Below, piece by piece: positions 1 through 11,449 of a stretch of DNA of 64,000 nucleotides. The stretch's first letter is position 1; the number at the start of each line of letters is the position of its first letter. Position numbers and translations under genes: made by a program. The notes under the pieces were generated by a model. It saw only the letters and a list, made by a program, of their open reading frames with translations, searched no databases and was not told the origin of the DNA. Source of the DNA: Pseudeuparius sepicola (taxonomy: Eukaryota; Arthropoda; Insecta; Coleoptera; Anthribidae); assembly GCA_963920635.1 (NCBI GenBank), contig OY987300.1, forward strand, positions 55,821,415-55,885,414, given 5' to 3'.

Positions 1-544
1 TTGTTCGTGCTTTTGGGTCTGTTGCACCTAAATTTGTCATCCGCTTATCCTAAATGTATTTATACGTTTTAACTGTTTAAAATAATTAATTTATATTTGA
101 AGTAATTAATTTATAATTAAATTAATTATTTAAACATTTAAGATACACCTTATGCATATAATTTATATTTGTAAAATCTACTATCAGATGTGTTAAAATT
201 ATATATAAAATCTTGTACTATTATTTATTTTACTGAAACTCGTAAAATATTGTTTTGTAGATACAAATTTCAGTCAAATTTCAAAAAGCTCTTAACGCTT
301 TAAAATGTTAAAAAATATTCCTTCTCTTAGAATAAAGAGTTTTTGAGATTGCATCGGATGTCTGCTTTCAGTAAGAGGTATTTAAAAAAGTTTATTTCGA
401 CATGCTTTTACTCAACATCCAGCATAATGTTATCAAATACTAAAATATCCTAGATTTGATTTGCTGCAATTTATATTCGAAAGTAATTTTCGTATCTGAA
501 AACTTTAAAGAAATATAAGTTAAACGACACTTATTTACATTCAT
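1..544. other. AT-rich unassigned sequence
   Basis: Low-complexity AT-rich DNA with no open frame, inverted repeat or recognisable domain. I see nothing to annotate here. Confidence 0.5.
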
Positions 545-925
545 TCCAAGCTTTTATTTAACTTGCAATGTATGTTAGTTAGTTTGTTTAGGTCAAATCT
601 TGCAAGCTAAATTAGAACTACTTCTGGACATCCGATTGACCATACCCCTTTTGTTCTGGTGACAATATAATAAGCAATACTCAATAATGTAATATATTCA
701 GAATGACCGTCGCTCCATGATGGCAGATGATGTATTTTTTGTCAATCTTCTAATATGGGTATCAAATAAAAGAACTTGAAGAGTAGAAAACGATGAGTTA
801 GTGACATGACACTAAATTCTATATGGCCGCCGCTCCAAGGTGGCGGATTACATTTTCTTGAAGTAAAAATAATATTAAATCAGTGGTAAAAAATATTTTT
901 AAAAACAAGCTTTTATTTAAATGCT
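545..925. repeat. Minisatellite-bearing repeat, copy 1
   Basis: The stretch opens with AAGCTTTTATTTAA (about 548) and closes with the same word in the same orientation (about 906). Between them are two diverged units of a roughly 113-bp tandem repeat recognisable by 'ATGGCGG', 'GGTATCAAAT' and 'GAGTAGAAAACGAT'. The same unit recurs at 19.9-20.3 and 21.15-21.3 kb, where it is again followed by the AAGCTTTTATTTAA word. A mobile element carrying an internal minisatellite is inferred; I cannot assign a superfamily. Confidence 0.6.
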
Positions 926-1245
926 CTGATAAGAAGAAAATAACCTTTGAAATAAATCAAACCGCAAATCAACCCCATAAATTTGTTATATTATACAATA
1001 ATTGTACCTAATATGATATAAAAGCTTGTCGCGAAATATTCGTGTGTAAGTTTCCCTTATAGAAAAATACATTTTCTATTCGGAACTGCTTTCAAGATAT
1101 ATAGGTATATACTCGTGACAAGTTTTGTATCATACAATTATTGTATAATGAAACAAAATGATGGGTTTGTTTTGGTTTGATTTATTTCAAAGTTTATTTT
1201 CTACTTTTCAGAGCATTTAAATAAAAGCTTGTTTAAAAAATATTT
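896..1245. repeat. Imperfect inverted repeat (fold-back)
   Basis: About 100 bp from 896 (AAACAAGCTTTTATTTAA, AAATAAATCAAACC, ACAATAATTGTA) is repeated in reverse complement up to 1,245, around a centre near 1,060. The left arm overlaps the end of the minisatellite repeat, so the two may be parts of one element. Confidence 0.6.
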
Positions 1246-2080
1246 TTTACTTTTAATATACTTTAGCATTCGTGTCTACAATAATTATAAAATGGGCGCC
1301 GTAAAACTGCGGATGGTATCCGCTGTACCTATGCGACCACGTGCCGCGTGTCGAAGTGCCGTCAAACGTCTTTAGTCTCTCAACTATAGGGAAGCCTTTC
1401 ATTACAAATAATATGTAAGTTTTCTAAAATGCTCGTCAATCAAATTGTGGAACACCGTACACCCTGTATACATAATATTGCAGGACATTGTCGGTTGCCA
1501 TCTATCTGTGCCAATTAGGTTAAACATTGTGGAAGAGGTATAAATATATCTTGCGGACCTGCGATATTTTAAGACAATAAGAGAGTTATTTCGTAAGGTC
1601 GGTTCCCGGAGGCCCCATATCTCGGCCGGAATTTCAGGCCGCCCGCAGATATTATTCCGGCCTCCTCTTTCATTTCCTGATCCGGATTTCGGATATACCT
1701 AGAGGTGCGCACAGATGTTATCTCGCGCCGGAGCGCATTCCACGTTCCGGAAGGGTAAGCAATTCCCTCGACCCGGATCCCGGAGAAATTCGATGGGAAT
1801 TGGAAAATTATCATTTGGGATATATACCTAGCTCGCAATAGAGGCTGGGGTTGTATATATAATAATAATTTCATAATAGTGTCAAATAAGAGTGACCTAA
1901 TAGGATAAGCAGTTTGGTTTTTCTGTTCGAAGGCCCCGTACGTCATTGTCATTATACTTGACCTAGTAGTAGAGCAATCGTCAAAGTCAAGCAACGCCGC
2001 GCGTAGTTGGTTCATGGACGGGTGATCCCGTATGATTATTTTCTTGCCCAATAAACATTTTTTTCCCGATTTCAAAAAAA
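1246..2080. other. Unassigned stretch with a GC-richer island (1,590-1,830)
   Basis: No gene is recognised. Positions 1,590-1,830 are clearly richer in G+C than the surroundings and contain several CCGG and CGG words. A 168-codon open frame on the minus strand (2,075-1,569) crosses the island, but its translation has no domain, signal or repeat that I recognise and its composition follows the DNA. A conserved non-coding element is one reading; an unrecognised exon is another. A stray CACCCTGTATA transposon end lies at about 1,460. Confidence 0.3.
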
Positions 2081-2082
2081 TA

Positions 2083-2741
2083 CAGGGTGGTTCACTTTTA
2101 TGTGGTAGGACTTTAACATTAGATAGAAAAAGATAATCTAAAATGAAAATTTTATATCAACATATATCGGGGAAAGCTTAGTTTCCGAGATACAGGGCGT
2201 TGAAGTGTTGGAAAAAATATGAAGTATTTTTTACACTGTCCGAACCAGTGGAGATATTTAAACCAAATTTGATGTGTAGTACCACCTTTTTGACTACGAT
2301 ATTTAGTGATAATATGAAGGTCCTGAAATAACCAGTGGTGGAGTTATGGGTTTTCACTATCACTAAATTTAAAAAGTAATTAGTACGGACCTGTCTCACA
2401 TCAACGTAAATTTTTTTTCGTAAAGTTCTTTCAATTCTCTACAAAAAGTGTATCTTGACATTTTTTTGTATCTGCCACGGTTGTGTAGTAAATAAATTAT
2501 TTCGTTTCCATCTCAGCCTTTTTTGCTTAAAAATGTGTTTTCTAAGATTATTGATAAATATCGCAAATAACAGAAATTAATTATGGAACACTTATCGGAT
2601 TCAGCTATTTTATTTTTAATTTTATGGAAACAATTTTAAAAATAAACTGGCACTTGGTTTGAGGTACATTACTTTATTATCATTTTAACATTTTTATCAA
2701 ATCTGTATTATTTCTTAATAATTTTTATAATTCTAAATTTG
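2083..2741 (+). repeat. Left terminal inverted repeat of the DD41D element
   Basis: About 660 bp, running from CAGGGTGGTTC to ATAATTCTAAATTTG. It matches 4,061-4,720 in reverse complement with only scattered differences, such as GGGGAAAG against GGGAAAAG near 2,170. Confidence 0.92.
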
Positions 2742-2992
2742 TAGAATTCTAAATTATACCACGACGAGTAAAACATGATTCTTCCGCCCATAAAATGTTA
2801 TTTAAAAATTGTCTTATTTCCTTTGACTACAAACTCCATCGGCAAAATACTAATGTCCTTTCTGCATCGCTGTACTGGTGAAGATAAGTGTGCCATGGAA
2901 AAGAAAATCTTATTGACAGTTAATAATACAATAATCTGTCATCCAGTAGATGAACGTAGCAGCGCCGCAGTTTGTCTTTGTTAATAATTAAA

Positions 2993-4069
2993 ATGCCGTT
3001 CCAATTTACAAATGAAGAGCAGGCTGACATCCATTTCTGCTATGGAGTTGCAAATGGGAACTCTGCGGAAGCAGCCAGACAATACCGGAGGCGATTTCCA
3101 AATAGGCGCCATCCGCGTCCCTCGGTGTTTGTTAACATGCACCGGCAATTCAGAACTCGCGGTCTGAGAACTAGAATCGTCGAACGAGGAAATGAAAACA
3201 ATATCCAACAAGTCAGACGCAACAATGAGATTCTTCGTGAATTCGATAGGAATCCTACAACAAGTAGCAGAAGAGTGTCAGTGGCTCTACGTGTTTCAAA
3301 GTCTGCAATTTTGCGAGCTTTAAAAAGAGATCACAGGCATGCGTATCATCTACAACCCGTACAAGGTTTAAGGCCCGGCGATGCAGAAAGAAGATTAGTG
3401 TTTTGCCGATGGATTTTGGAGTCAATTGAAGGAAATAGACAATTTTTAAATAACATTTTATGGACGGACGAGTCGTGTTTTACTCGTCGTGGAGTAGTAA
3501 ACTTTCATAATCAGCATATTTGGGCACAAGAAAACCCACATGCAATCCGGCCAAGAAATTTTCAGGTCGAATTTAGTGTCAATGTTTGGATTGGACTGTA
3601 CAACCATCATCTGTTTGGACCCTTTTGTCGAGTGAATGGTGACAATTTTTTGGAGTTTTTAGTAGCTGAGCATAATAATATGTGGGAAGACATTCCTTTA
3701 AACTTAAGATTGTTGGCTTGGTTCCAACTTGACGGCTGTCCTGCACATTTTCACCGAAATGTGAGGAACTGGTTAAATAATAACTTTCCAAATAGGTGGA
3801 TCGGTCGAGGGGGACCGGTCGCTTGGCCACCACGTTCTCCGGACATAACACCTCTGGACTTCTTCGTATGGGGATTTTTAAAAGAACAAGTCTATGCGAC
3901 TCCTGTAGAAACAAGGGAACAACTTATTGATCGTATCAGAAATGCGTGCGATGAATTGAGAAATGGCAATTTAATCGATGCTGTTCAATCCGTTAGGCGT
4001 CGAAGTGAATTATGTGTGCAACAGAATGGATCACATTTTGAACAATTGTTGAATGTTGTACAAATTTAG
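2993..4069 (+). CDS. DD41D Tc1/mariner-superfamily transposase, intact
   Basis: Cut-and-paste transposase of 358 residues, expected to act in the nucleus on its own inverted repeats and insert at TA. The frame extends seven codons upstream, but only from a TTG; the ATG at 2,993 (MPFQFTNEEQ) is the first methionine and matches the family start. Residues 5-57 form an N-terminal helix-turn-helix of the DUF4817 type, and a second DNA-binding segment follows to about residue 115. The DDE/D domain has Asp159 (ILWTDESCF), Asp247 (WFQLDGCPAH) and a third Asp at 289 (SPDITPLDFFVWG). The last two are separated by 41 residues, with WIGRGGPVAWPPRSPD between them. No frameshift or stop is present and the length is normal. 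Its nearest relative here is the spliced gene at 46,143. Catalytic residues are seen; activity is inferred. Confidence 0.93.
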   Translation: MPFQFTNEEQADIHFCYGVANGNSAEAARQYRRRFPNRRHPRPSVFVNMHRQFRTRGLRTRIVERGNENNIQQVRRNNEILREFDRNPTTSSRRVSVALRVSKSAILRALKRDHRHAYHLQPVQGLRPGDAERRLVFCRWILESIEGNRQFLNNILWTDESCFTRRGVVNFHNQHIWAQENPHAIRPRNFQVEFSVNVWIGLYNHHLFGPFCRVNGDNFLEFLVAEHNNMWEDIPLNLRLLAWFQLDGCPAHFHRNVRNWLNNNFPNRWIGRGGPVAWPPRSPDITPLDFFVWGFLKEQVYATPVETREQLIDRIRNACDELRNGNLIDAVQSVRRRSELCVQQNGSHFEQLLNVVQI

Positions 4070-4720
4070 AATTATAAAAATTATTAAGAAATAATACTAG
4101 ATTTGATAAAAATGTTAAAATGATAATAAAGTAATGTACCTCAAACCAAGTGCCAGTTTATTTTTAAAATTGTTTCCATAAAATTAAAAAAAAAATAGCT
4201 GAATCGGATAAGTGTTCCATAATTAATTTCTGTTATTTGCGATATTTATCAATAATCTTAGAAAACACATTTTTAGGCAAAAAAGGCTGAGATCGAAACG
4301 AAATAATTTATTTACTACACAACCGTGGCAGATACAAAAAAATGTCAAGATACACTTTTTGTAGAGAATTGAAAGAACTTTACGAAAAAAAATTTACGTT
4401 GATGTGAGACAGGTCCGTACTAATTACTTTTTAAATTTAGTGATAGTGAAAACCCATAACTCCACCACTGGTTATTTCAGGACCTTCATATTATCACTAA
4501 ATATCGTAGTCAAAAAGGTGGTACTACACATCAAATTTGGTTTAAATATCTCCACTGGTTCGGACAGTGTAAAAAATACTTCATATTTTTTCCAACACTT
4601 CAACGCCCTGTATCTCGGAAACTAAGCTTTTCCCGATATATGTTGATATAAAATTTTCATTTTAGATTATCTTTTTCTATCTAATGTTAAAGTCCTACCA
4701 CATAAAAGTGAACCACCCTG
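4061..4720 (-). repeat. Right terminal inverted repeat of the DD41D element
   Basis: Reverse-complement partner of 2,083-2,741. It begins at the transposase's last codons (CAAATTTAG includes the stop) and runs to GAACCACCCTG next to the terminal TA. Confidence 0.92.
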
Positions 4721-4728
4721 TATAATAT

Positions 4729-4845
4729 GTACCTCGGCACTGAAGTTCTTTTTATGACTCATGTGGTTTATTTGCCTCGGCCAGAGGCCTCGGCAACAAA
4801 ATTCCACATGAGTCATAAAAAGTTGAACTTCAGTGCCTTGGTACA
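4729..4845. repeat. Hairpin repeat (about 117 bp)
   Basis: Near-perfect palindrome: GTACCTCGGCACTGAAGTTC on the left answers GAACTTCAGTGCCTTGGTAC on the right, and ATGACTCATGTGG answers CCACATGAGTCAT inside. The loop is GC-rich (GCCTCGGCCAGAGGC), itself a small palindrome. A diverged relative lies at 23,473-23,560. A short hairpin MITE is likely. Confidence 0.8.
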
Positions 4846-5670
4846 TAAATAACTATTTCTCTATCTGCAAAAATTAGAGAAATCTAGGGGGTTGGAGTTT
4901 TGCGACTGTACCTACATCATTTACTTTTCTAATCATCTGTACCTATAACCTTTTTTTACAAAAAGTCATAAGCTCTTGCGAAATTAAGAATTTTTAATTA
5001 AGTATAAGCCTGTGTCGATGGGCCTTAAAATTGGGGCAATTGTGTCCTTCATTACTTCACGCCGGCAGTTCGAAAGTGAGTTAAGTAAGTAAAATTCCTT
5101 CTTCTTATTAAAGCTTATCAAAGTACCCCGTTTTTCAATGATTGTCATCATCGAGCTTTAATTAAGACCGCCTGGGCATCCGACATGATATTGTAGACCT
5201 CCCAAAATGCGGAAACCACAAAGAGGGCTCGGCGCAAAACCCGTTCGTTAATTTCAATGGTCAGAGACGGCTTTCGACTTTCACAGCATACTTATTATTA
5301 GAGGAGAGAGACCGTCACAAATACTTTGTCCGCTCTGCCAGCTGAAAGTTAGATGGTGAGTACGGTTGGTTTTTCTTTGGGTTGTCTGGCCCTTATTATT
5401 TGTTTGGGCTAATTCTTTTTGAAGAAAAAATGTTGGAATGATGCAACCAATAGGTACAAAAGTAATATGTTTTGTTCTCCACGTTTTAAGACCACTGTGC
5501 AAAAAATCGGTCCATAAGGGCGGAATAATATAAATAATATAATGATAATACGCAATAATATCTAGTCATTTTTTCATTGTTATGCTGTAGTACTGAAACT
5601 GCCTTCGTTCTTTTGTCCATATATTTTTTTTACTAAATTCTGTTATATTTTCTATTTACATTAGTAAATA
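4846..5670. other. Unassigned sequence
   Basis: No gene or repeat structure found. A 73-codon minus-strand frame (5,502-5,281) has no recognisable domain and is probably chance. Confidence 0.4.
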
Positions 5671-6414
5671 TGCAGTGTGTCCTAGGATAAGTGAAACGAG
5701 AGGTGTAAAAGACCAAAAATTTTCGAGTTCGAATTTGGCCATTTGGGGTCCAGGCCTGCTGGCCTAGAAAATAATTTTCACCATATTTTTAATTTTGAAA
5801 AATAAAGTAGGCCCTGACAGGAACGATTTATTTATTTTCTGTGTAGGTTAAGTGCCATTTCTCGACAAGATATCGAAAAATTTCATTAGAAACAGTTGCT
5901 TAAAATTGAAAACTATGACCCTGTGTCAATTTTCAAAATTATTGGCCTACTTTGATTTTTGTCCACTTTATTTCCTATAAGTAGGTGAGCTATCCTTGCC
6001 GTTTAAAATATCGAAAAATTTCATTAGAAAAAGTTATTCAGAATAAAAGAGTATGCAAGACTGCGAAATTTGGACTCAATCGGCCTACTATGATTTGTTT
6101 GAAATAATGTCTTTATGAAAATAAAAATCAAAGTAGGCTAATTATTTTGAAAATTGACACAGGGTCATAGTTTGCAATTCTAAGCAACTTTTTCTAATGA
6201 AATTTTTCGATACCTTGTCGAGAAAGGGCACTTAATCTACATAGAAAATAAATAAATGGTTCCTGTCAGGGCCTACTTTATTTTTCAAAATTAAAAATAT
6301 GGTGAAAATTATTTTCTATAGGCAAGCAGGCCTGGACCCCAAATGGCCAAATTCGAACTCGAAAATTTTTGGTCTTTTACACCTCTCGTTTCACTTATCC
6401 TGGGATACACTGTA
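5671..6414. mobile_element. Fold-back MITE L (CAGTGT ends)
   Basis: The element is nearly all inverted repeat. The left arm starts CAGTGTGTCCTAGGATAAG (5,673) and the right arm ends CTTATCCTGGGATACACTG-TA (6,414). The arms, about 330 bp each, carry GGCCTACTTTGATTTTT-like and AAATTTTTCGAT words. The centre is near 6,050. No coding capacity. A TA flank is clear on the right and shifted by 2 bp on the left. Diverged relatives of the inner part occur at 11.5-11.8 kb and 60.3-60.4 kb. Confidence 0.88.
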
Positions 6415-6489
6415 TACCTAGTATATAAATCTTATGATTTGCATTTTTTACCCATTCATATATGAAAAGTTAATATTCTTAATCGCAGA

Positions 6490-6840
6490 GGTTGCTGAGT
6501 AAAGCTGCGTTATTGTAAAAAATCGCTAATAGCATTTTTCAAAATATCGCATCGAAAAAAGCATACTATTTTAAGAAGATAAAACAGTGTTCTTTGGAAT
6601 TTTTTTAATAATGACACATTTTTTGGTCTGTGTGCTCGATTTTCAGATATTTCCAAAGCAATTTTCCCAACTTTAAGGTTCTGAATAAATGTTAATCGAC
6701 TACGTAAATTAATAAAACTTAAGACATTGGGGTCTCAGGGGGTGCTTAATAAAGCCTCGTCGTCAGATTTCCGATAAAAAAATCCCTAATAGCACTTTCC
6801 AAAAAAGCGCATCGAAAAAAGTTATAGCATGCCGTGGAAT
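6490..6840. repeat. Direct repeat pair
   Basis: A segment with AATCGCTAATAGCA, then CGCATCGAAAAAAG (6,524-6,560) recurs as AATCCCTAATAGCA, then CGCATCGAAAAAAG (6,781-6,822), about 257 bp downstream in the same orientation. Both follow an AATAAAGC/AGTAAAGC word. An ancient tandem duplication or part of an unidentified repeat. Confidence 0.6.
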
Positions 6841-7099
6841 AGTGCGATATACCCCGCACCACTGCATATACGGACACTTCCTACACACACAAAATCATCA
6901 AACTCGGACAGGCTATCACAATTTTACGTGGGGTGTCCCGGATCAAATCTGAGCACCCGGTATATGGCATAATTTAAATTTTAAAAAGTTACCTACCGAT
7001 TGATATTGCCGTTTTGCTTAAACGTTGCAGTTACTCCATTTTTTCAAGTTATAGCAACAAATTTCAACAACTCCATTCTTTAATTGACATTCCCACACT

Positions 7100-7420
7100 T
7101 CAAAAAACTTGACCATCCTCAAAAAAACCTACCGTACACCGTACCGAGTTGGCCCCAAGATGGCCGCTAACGGACGGACGGACCTTCGCGTATAGATCGG
7201 CCGTATAGCGGCGAGCGGGAGCGCAAGGGCGCGTGCGCGCATCCCATCCTAGTTGGCCTGGAGAGTTCGCTGCAGGTTGTGCAGTGTCGCAGCCATAACC
7301 GTTCCGGAACGCCCCATTGCCTCCGTAACAGACGAGGCACCAGCGAAATTTCAAATTCCAAGTAAATTGGCCAAAGTTTGCGCCGGGACCTTATCTCGAA
7401 AGAGTAATCTTTCTATATTA
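7100..7420. other. CpG-rich island
   Basis: Strong local rise in G+C with many CG dinucleotides (for example ACGGACGGACGG, GGCGAGCGGGAGCG, GCGCGTGCGCGC). Short frames are open on both strands (7,354-7,100 minus, 7,253-7,462 plus), but none resembles a known protein, so I do not call a gene. Candidate conserved non-coding element, promoter or unrecognised exon. The sequence cannot separate these. Confidence 0.35.
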
Positions 7421-7924
7421 AAACTGGGCGGGTGCTATGAGAAGGGCACCAAGGGGTCGTAGATACCTACAAGCTGTAATATCTCTGGAACGGAGAGATA
7501 ACGTAGCAAGTTTTGTAAGCTTCGAACATTTCATGTTTTCCTCTCGACACAAATATAGGAGAAGCCGAGAGAAATACGAAAAATATACCCAACAACTGCT
7601 TACCTAATTAAATTGGGAAAGTAACAGATGACAGATTTAATACATATAGGAAAATGCTGTTGTTAGTGACCCTTGTAGATTTACAAAAGCAGCTAAAAAT
7701 ATTGTAAGAAGTTTTCAGCACCATATTTAGTGGCAGTGTTCTATCAAGTCGAATTTAGTGATTCAAAATTATTAATACCTTATAGGTGGTTGGACAAAGA
7801 TAATGATGAATGAATAACGATTTTAGGAGTAGAAAATTATCAGATTTTTTAAAAAGTAAGCACCTTTTAAAAAGCGGTTTTCCTATTTTTAATTTTCAAA
7901 AATTAATCTAACTCTTAATAAAAC

Positions 7925-9022
7925 TAAGGGACGCCTGCTATTTTTTTATACCCTTGATTTCCACGAAAACCATTTACCGATTTTTTATTTAAAATCTAAT
8001 AACAGTGATAACACAGCGTTAATCAGAACATCGCAAATTCCCCATATACCAAATTTGAACAAAAAATATAAAGCGAGTTTCATTCTGCAGGGTGTAAAAT
8101 TTGGGAAAAAATAACAATTTTAAAGGCATGTGCCAAGTCAAATGTGCCATGTATTCCCTCAAAACAGTTGAATGGATAACATGACCACTCAAAGTGTTGG
8201 TGTGCAAAGCTCAATACAAAATTATCTGTGGCATCTCAAAGTACTAAATTTTTGGAATTTTGTACGGGTCAAAAATCGAGTATATCAAAACTGCCCAAGG
8301 CGTTATAAACGAACTAAGTAAAAAATGGCAGAACCTGCCAGTCAGTAAGTCCAAATCAGTTAAGGTGGCTGGTGTGCCACAACAGGAAACGCACAGAAAA
8401 TGTATAATAATCATCTTGACAGTGACTTTGTTGAGAAAAGTCCATAATAATTTAAATTGTTTTTATTTGTTGGTTGGCATTTTGTACAGATATACGATAT
8501 ACATGACTTTTGGTGTTTATTAATATTTTTTAACGATTCCAGAGCACCCTGATCCGTATAAATTTTCATAAAATTTCAGCATTTTGAGATGGCCCAGAAA
8601 AAAACACCCGGTATATTTTTGTATTAAATCTTTGCACACCAATATTTTGAGTGGTCCTGTTGACCACTCAACTGTTTTGAAGGGATTTCATAGAACACTT
8701 CACTCGCCTTTAAAATTCCTATTTTGCTCAACTTTGACACCCTGCCGAATGGAACTCCCTGTATATGTTTTGTTCAAATTTTGTATATGTGGGTTTTGGA
8801 GTGTTCTGACTTTACGCTGTGGTGTCCGATTTTAAATAAAAAAATCGCTAAATGGTTTTTGTGAAAATCGGAGGTATACAAAAAATCGTAGCCGGCCCTG
8901 GATTTGCATGTTGACAATGGTAGGAATGCTGTGGTCTCAAACAAAAAAAAGTTTAGGCGATTATCTCCAAAAATGAAGATTTTATGGATTTGTACAATTT
9001 TAAAGGTGGCCTTCCTGTAGAT
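7925..9022. mobile_element. Fold-back element J, copy 1
   Basis: Inverted repeat with arms joined by ACCATTTA.CGATTTTTTATTTAAAATC (left, about 7,970) and its complement near 8,840. The right arm continues through TAGCCGGCCCTGGATTTGC to CCTTCCTGTA at about 9,022; the outermost left arm is missing or unrecognisable. Internal CCACTCAAAGTGTTGGTGTGC (about 8,183) pairs with GCACACCAATATTTTGAGTGG (about 8,634). The same arrangement is found at 56,595-57,398, so this is a family. Short frames inside are shadows of the arms. Confidence 0.75.
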
Positions 9023-9137
9023 TTAATTTGAGGGCTATTTACGGCATATTTATGGCATTTGAACAGAAATTTATAATTTTTTGAACATCCCTATTATTTT
9101 ACTTCAATTAAATGCCCATATCGGCATTAACATAATA

Positions 9138-10581
9138 TACAGGGTGACCGTATTTCGAGTCTATGCATGGGGATCTTGGTTATCTTAAGAGATACGAGGT
9201 CAGTTAAATTGGGGCAAAGTTGCGGAATTTGATGCCGAGTAACAAGGTAAAAAGAAATTTTGGCTGGCCCTTTTCGTTTTGAAAATAATGCGAAAAAACT
9301 GAAAATCGTCGTTTTCGTTTTTATGTTTTTAAACGAAAACGAATGGCGCTGGACATTTCTAAGTTAAACATTATAAAGACACTTTTTTGCAAGGAATTTA
9401 AATATGACGCATTTTTTTCTCCCTTCCGGGACCAATGTATGACGATCAACTTTGATTTTTCTTATGGGCGCCATGGCGCCGTATTGGATTTTTGCATTTT
9501 TGAAGAAAAGATTTTTTTCTGGTTAAAACGATATGTCACACAATATGCTTTACTTTGTTTTTCTTGCCGTAATATCAAATTAATGGTTTTTGCATAGAGT
9601 GCCTTGGAAACGTAAGCCCCATAATGTTTGACGTTTTTGCATAGAGTGCCTTGGAAACATAAGCCTCATAATGTTTGACGTTTTTGCATAGAGTGCTTTG
9701 GCTACATAAGCCTAGTTACCCATTGTTGCGAAGTGTGCTTTGGAATATTGTTTAACGGTTCAGTAGGAATTCAGTTAATGTTAAATTTATCGATTAAATA
9801 AATCATAAACCTACCACGAGAGTATGATCTGAGACCTTGTTATTTATTCGTCGTTTGCCATATAACACATTAACACTAAAAGAGTCAAACTGGAAACACA
9901 AGAACAACAAAAACCTATCCACTTTCATTTATATTTGAGGAATAATAAATTTGAATCATGTCACGCTTTTCTTCATGTGAAAATGACATTTTTTCGGTAA
10001 AATAAAGTATCCGTGACACTTAAAATTGTACTAAACTATCAAACGTTATAAATATGGGGCTTATGTTTCCAAGGCACTCTATGCAAAAACGTCAAACATT
10101 ATGGGGCTTACGTTTCCAAGGCACTCTATGCAAAAACGAATAAGTTGATATTATACGGCAAGAAAAAGAAAGTAAAGCATATTGTGTGATATATTATCTT
10201 AACCAGAAAAAAATCATATTTTCAAAAATGCAAAAATCCAATATGGCGCCCATAAGAAAAATAAAATTTGATCGTCATATCTCTGTCCAGGGAGGCGAGA
10301 AAAAAATGCAAGGTCATATTTAGATTCCTTGTAAAAAAGTGCCTTAATAATGTTCAACTTAGAAATGTCCAGCGCCATAAGTTTTCGTTTAAAAAATAAA
10401 AACGAAAACGACAATTTTCAGTTTTTTCGCATTATTTTCAAAACGAAAAGGGCCAGCCAAAATTTCTTTTTACCATGTTACTCGGCATCAAATTCCGCAA
10501 CTTTGCCCCAATTTAACCGACCTTGTATCTCTTAAGATAACCAAGATCCCCATGCATAGACTCGAAATACGGTCCTGCTGT
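9138..10581. mobile_element. Fold-back element K (CAGGGTG end)
   Basis: Starts TA-CAGGGTGACCGTATTTCGAG at 9,138. The matching right arm ends CTCGAAATACGGTCCTGCTG near 10,581, with the last few bases degraded. Arms of about 500 bp match throughout, for example GGCGCTGGACATTTCTAAGTT on the left and AACTTAGAAATGTCCAGCGCC on the right. The unique centre is 9,720-10,020. The inner ends of both arms carry a short tandem repeat. No transposase frame; non-autonomous. Confidence 0.9.
9576..9720 (+). repeat. 48-bp tandem repeat inside element K
   Basis: Nearly three copies of a 48-bp unit containing GTTTTTGCATAGAGTGCCTT and CATAATGTTTGAC. Two inverted copies sit at the inner end of the other arm (about 10,040-10,135), so the array expanded or contracted independently in the two arms. 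Confidence 0.85.
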
Positions 10582-10779
10582 TCACTGTTCCAGATACTAT
10601 ACTCTGGATAAAATTCAGCTAGGGTAAGTGGGGTATAGTGATGGTTAGCCCATTTTTTAAAAATAAGTAAGGCTAACATTAAAAATAATATAATAATTAG
10701 TGAAGGATGGTGCCCCAAAAATTAAATAGCTTATCAAATAAATAATATTAATAAATAAAAAATGAAAAACAAGTTATAC

Positions 10780-11330
10780 CCTATAGCTCTTCTAATCAAT
10801 AAAATTATTTTTAAAGATCACTTTCCTAATAATAATAAAATTAGTAATATTTCCTACAAACGTTTTATTAAAATACCATTATGTTTCACGGCTTTCTAAA
10901 AACAAATTTATAACATTGGATAACAACACAATACAAAAAAAAACTTTTCCACTAAAATTAAATTTACCACTTCTCTTGAATTAAAGTCAAATGTTACTTA
11001 TAATATACTTTCTATACATAAATGCCACATAGGCCAAACAAAAATGTATTTAAAAACTAGATTAGCAGAACACAAAAGAGACTCTAAACTCAGTCCTACT
11101 GCCATTGTTGGGCCCTGTCGTAAGTTTAACCATACATTTAATTTTGACGGAAGTAAAGCTTGGGGTACTCAAGTCAATTTAAATAAAAAAGATTACTACA
11201 ATAAATGATTGTATTTAAAAGAAATAATAGTGTCAACCAAAGAGTAGGTATAGATATAGAAAAGTCTTCAATCAAGTCCAATAATTTCCAATTTTTCATA
11301 TAACATCACTTGCTATTATTTATGTCTTTA
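10780..11330 (+). pseudogene. Penelope-like retroelement 3' end (GIY-YIG region), degraded
   Basis: Translated across stops, the plus strand gives a run resembling the end of Penelope-like polyproteins. First comes a linker region (SYKRFIKIPLC, then KNFSTKIKFTT), then SNVTYN, then KCHIGQTKMYLKTRLAEHKR (from about 11,018), which matches the YIGQT...R..EH core of the GIY-YIG endonuclease. It continues FNHTFNFDG and the terminal NLNKK segment. Several stops interrupt it and the cysteine pair before YIGQT is lost. The reverse transcriptase part is absent. Assignment rests on motif order that I recognise; a protein search with all frames joined would settle it. Confidence 0.7.
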
Positions 11331-11449
11331 CCTAGTTAATACCTAATATTTTTGACATTGATTTGAATCATTTTAATAATTTACTATAGATATTTACATT
11401 AACTAACAAAAACCAAGTAGAAAAGCATAAATATATCCAATTTGATACT

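Larger units (their letters stand above)
2081..4722 (+). mobile_element. Tc1/mariner-type DD41D element with very long inverted repeats
   Basis: A complete-looking DNA transposon. It starts TA-CAGGGTGGTTCAC (2,081) and ends in the reverse complement GTGAACCACCCTG-TA (4,722), so it carries the TA target duplication of the superfamily. The inverted repeats are about 660 bp and differ at only a few positions by eye, which indicates a recent insertion. One intact transposase lies between them, and its stop codon falls in the first bases of the right repeat. A 73-codon frame occurs identically in both arms and is only a shadow of the repeat. Confidence 0.93.

Noticed and set aside
2178..4625. Two identical 73-codon frames (2,399-2,178 minus and 4,404-4,625 plus) that look like a duplicated gene
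   Set aside because: They are mirror positions in the two arms of the DD41D element's inverted repeat; identity comes from the DNA.
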